Source: Cytophagales bacterium
GTDB lineage: Bacteria > Bacteroidota > Bacteroidia > Cytophagales > ES-bin-26
Direction: 5' to 3'
Assembly: GCA_014379925.1 (NCBI GenBank)
Contig: JACMKY010000429.1
Location: 1-17,827, forward strand
Length of the DNA stretch: 17,827 bases
Position 1 is the first letter of the stretch, and each line of letters starts with the position of its first letter. Shown here one piece after another: positions 15,411 through 17,827 of this stretch. The notes beneath the pieces are model-generated. The model saw only the letters and a program-made list of their open reading frames with translations, searched no databases and had not been told where the DNA came from. The translations under genes were made by a program, and so were the position numbers.

Positions 15411-15831
15411 GGGACGGGATTGGTTTCGGGTAAAATTCGGTTTGGCGCAGGGTTCGGTTCGGGTTCGCCGTTGCGTCGGCCAGGCACCCCGGACGGCGGG
15501 GCGGTCAGGGCAGTCCACCGGCCGCATCCCGGGCGGAAAGCAAACACGCGGTACGGCGGTTTACGAATCAGTTACCAGTTACCTACGTTGGTCAAAAGGT
15601 ATTCATTCCGTAGGAAACTGTTCCTGCTTTGCAAATAAGCCAAATATTATTTGCAAAACATTCACCACCGTGGAAAAAAATATCGCTGACTCAAAAATGT
15701 TTAAATGCCTTGCTTTTTTACTGCCGTTTTTCCTAAATTTCTCCCCGTTTCCTCACCCGATGAACAGTTGATTGGTTGCTGCTGTCTGCCCGTTACTGAA
15801 CCCCGTTTCCAACCCAAAAAAGTGTAAAGCA
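15411..15831. other. Divergent intergenic region between the amidohydrolase and a small ORF
   Basis: These 421 bases are GC-rich up to about 15560 and AT-rich after it. They carry an 11-base perfect inverted repeat (15628-15657), listed separately. A 24-codon hydrophobic frame from ATG 15699 is not credible enough to annotate. Promoters for both flanking transcription units should be here, but no exact TAnnTTTG box is evident. Confidence 0.5.
15628..15657. promoter_or_regulatory. 11-base inverted repeat, possible operator
   Basis: TTTGCAAATAA (15628-15638) and TTATTTGCAAA (15647-15657) are perfect inverted copies with an eight-base spacer. The centre-to-centre distance is 19 bases, about two helical turns. 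This is the geometry of a dimeric regulator site in a divergent intergenic region. It lacks the GC core of a terminator. The bound protein is unknown. Confidence 0.45.
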
Positions 15832-15999
15832 ATGAAGTCCGGCAAGAAACCACTTACCAAAAACCTGGTGTATTCCCCCTACAACCTCGCCGACGAGGAC
15901 GATCTGGAGGGTTCTCCGCTCGACCCCATCAATGCCGTTAAACCCGTCCGCAAGGTGCGCGATCGCAACGACCAGCGAAGCCCCAAAAGCCGGAAATGA
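15832..15999 (+). CDS. Small basic hypothetical protein (55 residues)
   Basis: The frame encodes 55 residues, MKSGKKPLTKNLVYSPYNLA onward. It is lysine- and arginine-rich at both ends with an acidic centre (DEDDLEGSPLD), has no membrane segment, and is probably disordered. No family is recognised. ATG at 15832 is chosen over an upstream TTG at 15772. It is supported by a coherent charged composition and by a preceding AT-rich region that could carry a promoter; length alone would not be enough. The stop codon overlaps the left arm of the branched repeat, copy B. Confidence 0.45.
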   Translation: MKSGKKPLTKNLVYSPYNLADEDDLEGSPLDPINAVKPVRKVRDRNDQRSPKSRK

Positions 16000-16057
16000 A
16001 CGGATTAATTCCCGGACAACCGGGTTGACAGCCCCGGAGGGGAGAACTAATCCGTTC
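15998..16057. repeat. Branched intergenic repeat, copy B (three-way junction fold)
   Basis: Outer arms 15998-16011 (GAACGGATTAATTC) and 16044-16057 (GAACTAATCCGTTC) pair over 14 bases with one G-T wobble. Between them lie two small hairpins: CCCGG/CCGGG (16011-16015 with 16020-16024) and CCCC/GGGG (16032-16035 with 16039-16042). The predicted shape is a three-way junction. It begins inside the stop codon of the 55-residue ORF and lies between convergent genes, so a termination role is possible, but there is no T-tract. The core sequence recurs near 9264-9320. Confidence 0.65.
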
Positions 16058-16101
16058 GGCTGGTCCGTTCGTCGCGCTGGCTGGCAACCCGTCCAGCCCG
16101 T

Positions 16102-17091
16102 TTATTGGGGGTTGCCCACGTAGCATTCCATCAGTTTGAATTCCGGGGCCGGTCTTAATTCCACGTGCTTGAGGGCCGCCGGCAGCAGGATGGCGTCGCC
16201 TTTCTTTACGTCCACGGCCGTGCCTCCGCTGAGCAGGCTCAGGTTGCCGTCCACGCACACGTAGATGACGAAGGAATCCAGGTCGGTGTAGTCACGGGTG
16301 ACGGGCTCATCAAAGTGAAGGCGGTTGGTGGTGAAGTACGCGCACGTTGCCAGCCCAACCACTTCGTTCTTCCGCTGGTCGTAAACGGCTTTGTAGTCCG
16401 GGTAATGCGCGTAGTCAATGGCCGCCAGGGCTTGCTGGGTGTGCAGTTCGCGGGTCTTGCCGTCGGCGTCTTTGCGGTCAAAATCGTAGATGCGGTAGGT
16501 TACGTCGGAGGTTTGCTGGATTTCGGCCACCAGCATGCCCTTGCCGATGCTGTGCACCCGTCCGGCGGGCAGGAAGAATACGTCGTCCGGTTCGACGTCC
16601 ATCACGTTGAGTATATCGTCGAGTTTCCGGGCTTCCAGGTGCCGGAGATAGGTGGCCTGGTCCATGGGGCGGTTAAAGCCGGAACGCACCTTGGCGCCTT
16701 CGTCGGCCTGAAAAGCGTACCACATCTCGGTCTTGCCGAAGGAGTTGTGCCGCTGCTTGGCCAACTCGTCGTCCGGATGCAGTTGGATGGAGAGGTCTTC
16801 GCGGGCGTCGATGAACTTGATGAGCAGCGGGAACTGGTTGCCGAACTTTTCGTACACCCCCTGGCCCACCAAGCCGCCCCCGTAGGCGTCGATCAGGCTG
16901 GTGAGCGACCAGCCGTCGAGCGCGCCGCCCTCCACCACCGACACGTCGCCCTCCACCGCCGAAATCTCCCAGGTTTCCCCGCACCGGACGACGGGGGAGA
17001 AATCCTTGCCCAGGATCGTTCTGATTTTTTCGCCACCCCAAATGCGCTCTTTGAAGATGGTCCGGAATTTTAAGGGGTACAAGTTTTCCAC
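16102..17091 (-). CDS. manA: Mannose-6-phosphate isomerase, class I (type I PMI)
   Basis: A 329-residue cupin metalloenzyme that interconverts mannose 6-phosphate and fructose 6-phosphate, feeding GDP-mannose and glycan synthesis or mannose use. The zinc ligands are in SIQLHPDDE (Q103, H105), KTEMWY (E122) and PAGRVHSIG (H180). The active-site arginine is R200 in DVTYRIYDFDR. The N-terminal PLKFRTIFKERIWGG is typical of the short Bacteroidota/Firmicutes form. The start is GTG at 17089-17091: an in-frame stop lies five codons upstream and no ATG would preserve the N-terminal motif. It may be cotranscribed with the DUF2314-like gene upstream (64-base gap), but the functions show no evident link. 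Confidence 0.93.
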   Translation of the reverse strand: MENLYPLKFRTIFKERIWGGEKIRTILGKDFSPVVRCGETWEISAVEGDVSVVEGGALDGWSLTSLIDAYGGGLVGQGVYEKFGNQFPLLIKFIDAREDLSIQLHPDDELAKQRHNSFGKTEMWYAFQADEGAKVRSGFNRPMDQATYLRHLEARKLDDILNVMDVEPDDVFFLPAGRVHSIGKGMLVAEIQQTSDVTYRIYDFDRKDADGKTRELHTQQALAAIDYAHYPDYKAVYDQRKNEVVGLATCAYFTTNRLHFDEPVTRDYTDLDSFVIYVCVDGNLSLLSGGTAVDVKKGDAILLPAALKHVELRPAPEFKLMECYVGNPQ

Positions 17092-17155
17092 GGTAGCGTT
17101 GTTTTATTGGTAAAGGTCAGTGTTTATTTAATCAGTGATAAATGCAACAAGCTGT

Positions 17156-17620
17156 CTATTTCCGGTAGGTATCCAAAAAGTTACCCACAAAATTACCTTC
17201 TTCACTCCCGTCAGGGTGGGCAATGAGCCAATCCAGAACTTCGGCTTTTTTGAACTTGATTTTTTCTCCTGCCCGGTAACTGGTGACCACGTTCAGCTCG
17301 CTCGCGATGACGCCCGCAATCGTCTTCCCTTTCCATTCAGTTATTCGTACGAATACCTGTTCGAAATTCTTGTCCGGATCGTAGATGCGGATTGTTAGAA
17401 AAAACGTCTGCCCCAGCCCCAATCCACTAGTATACTTTCTTTTTGCCTCCGGCAGGGTTCTTCTTGCCTGGGCTACGTAAGGAGCAATTGCCTTTTCGTA
17501 TTCCTCCATTTGCTTATCCGTGACATCGAAGGGCTTGTCCGGGGGTGCGTCGGGAGAAAGTTGCGCGTGCACGATCCCGGCTGCAAAACCCAACAAAATT
17601 AACAATCTTATTTTTCTCAT
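17156..17620 (-). CDS. Exported DUF2314-like protein
   Basis: A 154-residue protein with a signal peptide (MRKIRLLILLGFAAGIVHAQ, cleavage near 20). The rest resembles DUF2314: GQTFFLTIRIYD (70-81) and FVRITEWKGKTIAGVIASEL (90-109), then RAGEKIKFKKAEVLDWLI (116-133) and the closing GNFVGNFL. The domain is known from E. coli YegJ and has no assigned function; it commonly appears as a small exported or immunity-like protein. ATG at 17620 is chosen because it begins the signal peptide directly; the frame extends 20 codons upstream without protein character. It lies 75 bases after the reductase gene and 64 bases before manA, so the three could form one transcript. Confidence 0.68.
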   Translation of the reverse strand: MRKIRLLILLGFAAGIVHAQLSPDAPPDKPFDVTDKQMEEYEKAIAPYVAQARRTLPEAKRKYTSGLGLGQTFFLTIRIYDPDKNFEQVFVRITEWKGKTIAGVIASELNVVTSYRAGEKIKFKKAEVLDWLIAHPDGSEEGNFVGNFLDTYRK

Positions 17621-17695
17621 AGCTTTGATGGGCAAGAAATGTGGATCCGAAGTACCCTTTATGCTGTTTGGGGACCGCAAGTAAATCTTCCAGTA

Positions 17696-17827
17696 TTAAT
17701 TCACCCTCAGTACGACCTTGCCCATGCTCCGGTTGGATTCCAGGTAGGCGTGGGCCTCCGCAGCCCGTTTCCAGTCGAATACGCGATCAATCACCGGTTT
17801 CAGGCGGCCATCCCGCAGGCGGGGCAG
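17696..17827 (-). CDS. Zinc-type alcohol dehydrogenase / quinone oxidoreductase, C-terminal fragment
   Basis: Only the last 43 codons are in the window; the gene continues past the right edge. The translated end reads LKPVIDRVFDWKRAAEAHAY followed by LESNRSMGKVVLRVN and a TAA stop. This is the standard C-terminus of medium-chain dehydrogenase/reductases of the NAD(P)H:quinone oxidoreductase subgroup, where a VxDxVF segment precedes the EAHxYLExxxxxGKVVL helix and strand. Substrate and cofactor residues lie outside the window. Confidence 0.8.
   Translation of the reverse strand: MPRLRDGRLKPVIDRVFDWKRAAEAHAYLESNRSMGKVVLRVN

Noticed and set aside
15411..15527. In-frame N-terminal extension of the AbgB-like gene.
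   Set aside because: The extension would bury the signal peptide about 60 residues into the protein, and its composition is not protein-like.
15699..15773. 24-codon hydrophobic frame MFKCLAFLLPFFLNF.
   Set aside because: It is AT-rich intergenic DNA that would give such a hydrophobic peptide by chance, and no start signal or conserved partner supports it.

Overview
The window reads as chromosomal DNA of a Bacteroidota bacterium, most likely a Cytophagales-type aerobe. This is inferred, not proven. The evidence is the gene families present, leaders without Shine-Dalgarno sites, and three exact matches to the Bacteroidota -7 promoter box TAnnTTTG (ahead of metZ, the osmC-like gene and the cold-shock gene). 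Base composition is GC-rich apart from one gene. Three genes appear to start with GTG.

Layout. Positions 102-3375, minus strand: an OsmC-like protein and an exported M20 metallo-dipeptidase overlap by 4 bases, followed by metZ (O-succinylhomoserine sulfhydrylase). Positions 3538-5037, plus: a conspicuously AT-rich group II PLP decarboxylase that looks recently acquired. Positions 5190-6314, plus: a single-domain rhodanese and a coiled-coil protein. The coiled-coil gene is separated from a convergent three-helix membrane protein (6439-6903) by a hairpin with perfect 24-base arms. Positions 7180-9668: a baeRF-type (bacterial relative of archaeo-eukaryotic release factors) protein, then 1.3 kb of nearly gene-free GC-rich DNA with only one 78-codon ORF. 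Positions 9669-10916, plus: a TIGR01777-family SDR protein and a cold-shock protein whose leader carries a 14-base tandem duplication. Positions 10997-15410, minus: a probable operon of an exported AbgB-like amidohydrolase and an exported M14 zinc carboxypeptidase. Positions 15832-15999: a tiny plus-strand ORF. Positions 16102-17827, minus: manA, an exported DUF2314-like protein and the 3' end of a zinc-type alcohol dehydrogenase/quinone reductase.

Most genes are housekeeping or nutritional. Three separate exported amide/peptide hydrolases (M20, M14, AbgB-like) fit periplasmic breakdown of peptides or acyl-amino acids. I did not find a phage, transposon, CRISPR array, toxin-antitoxin pair or obvious defence system. 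The most unusual signals are non-coding. A structured intergenic element occurs twice (about 9264-9320 and 15998-16057) with nearly identical core sequence and the same predicted branched fold. The cold-shock leader carries a duplication, and the decarboxylase gene differs sharply in composition from its surroundings.
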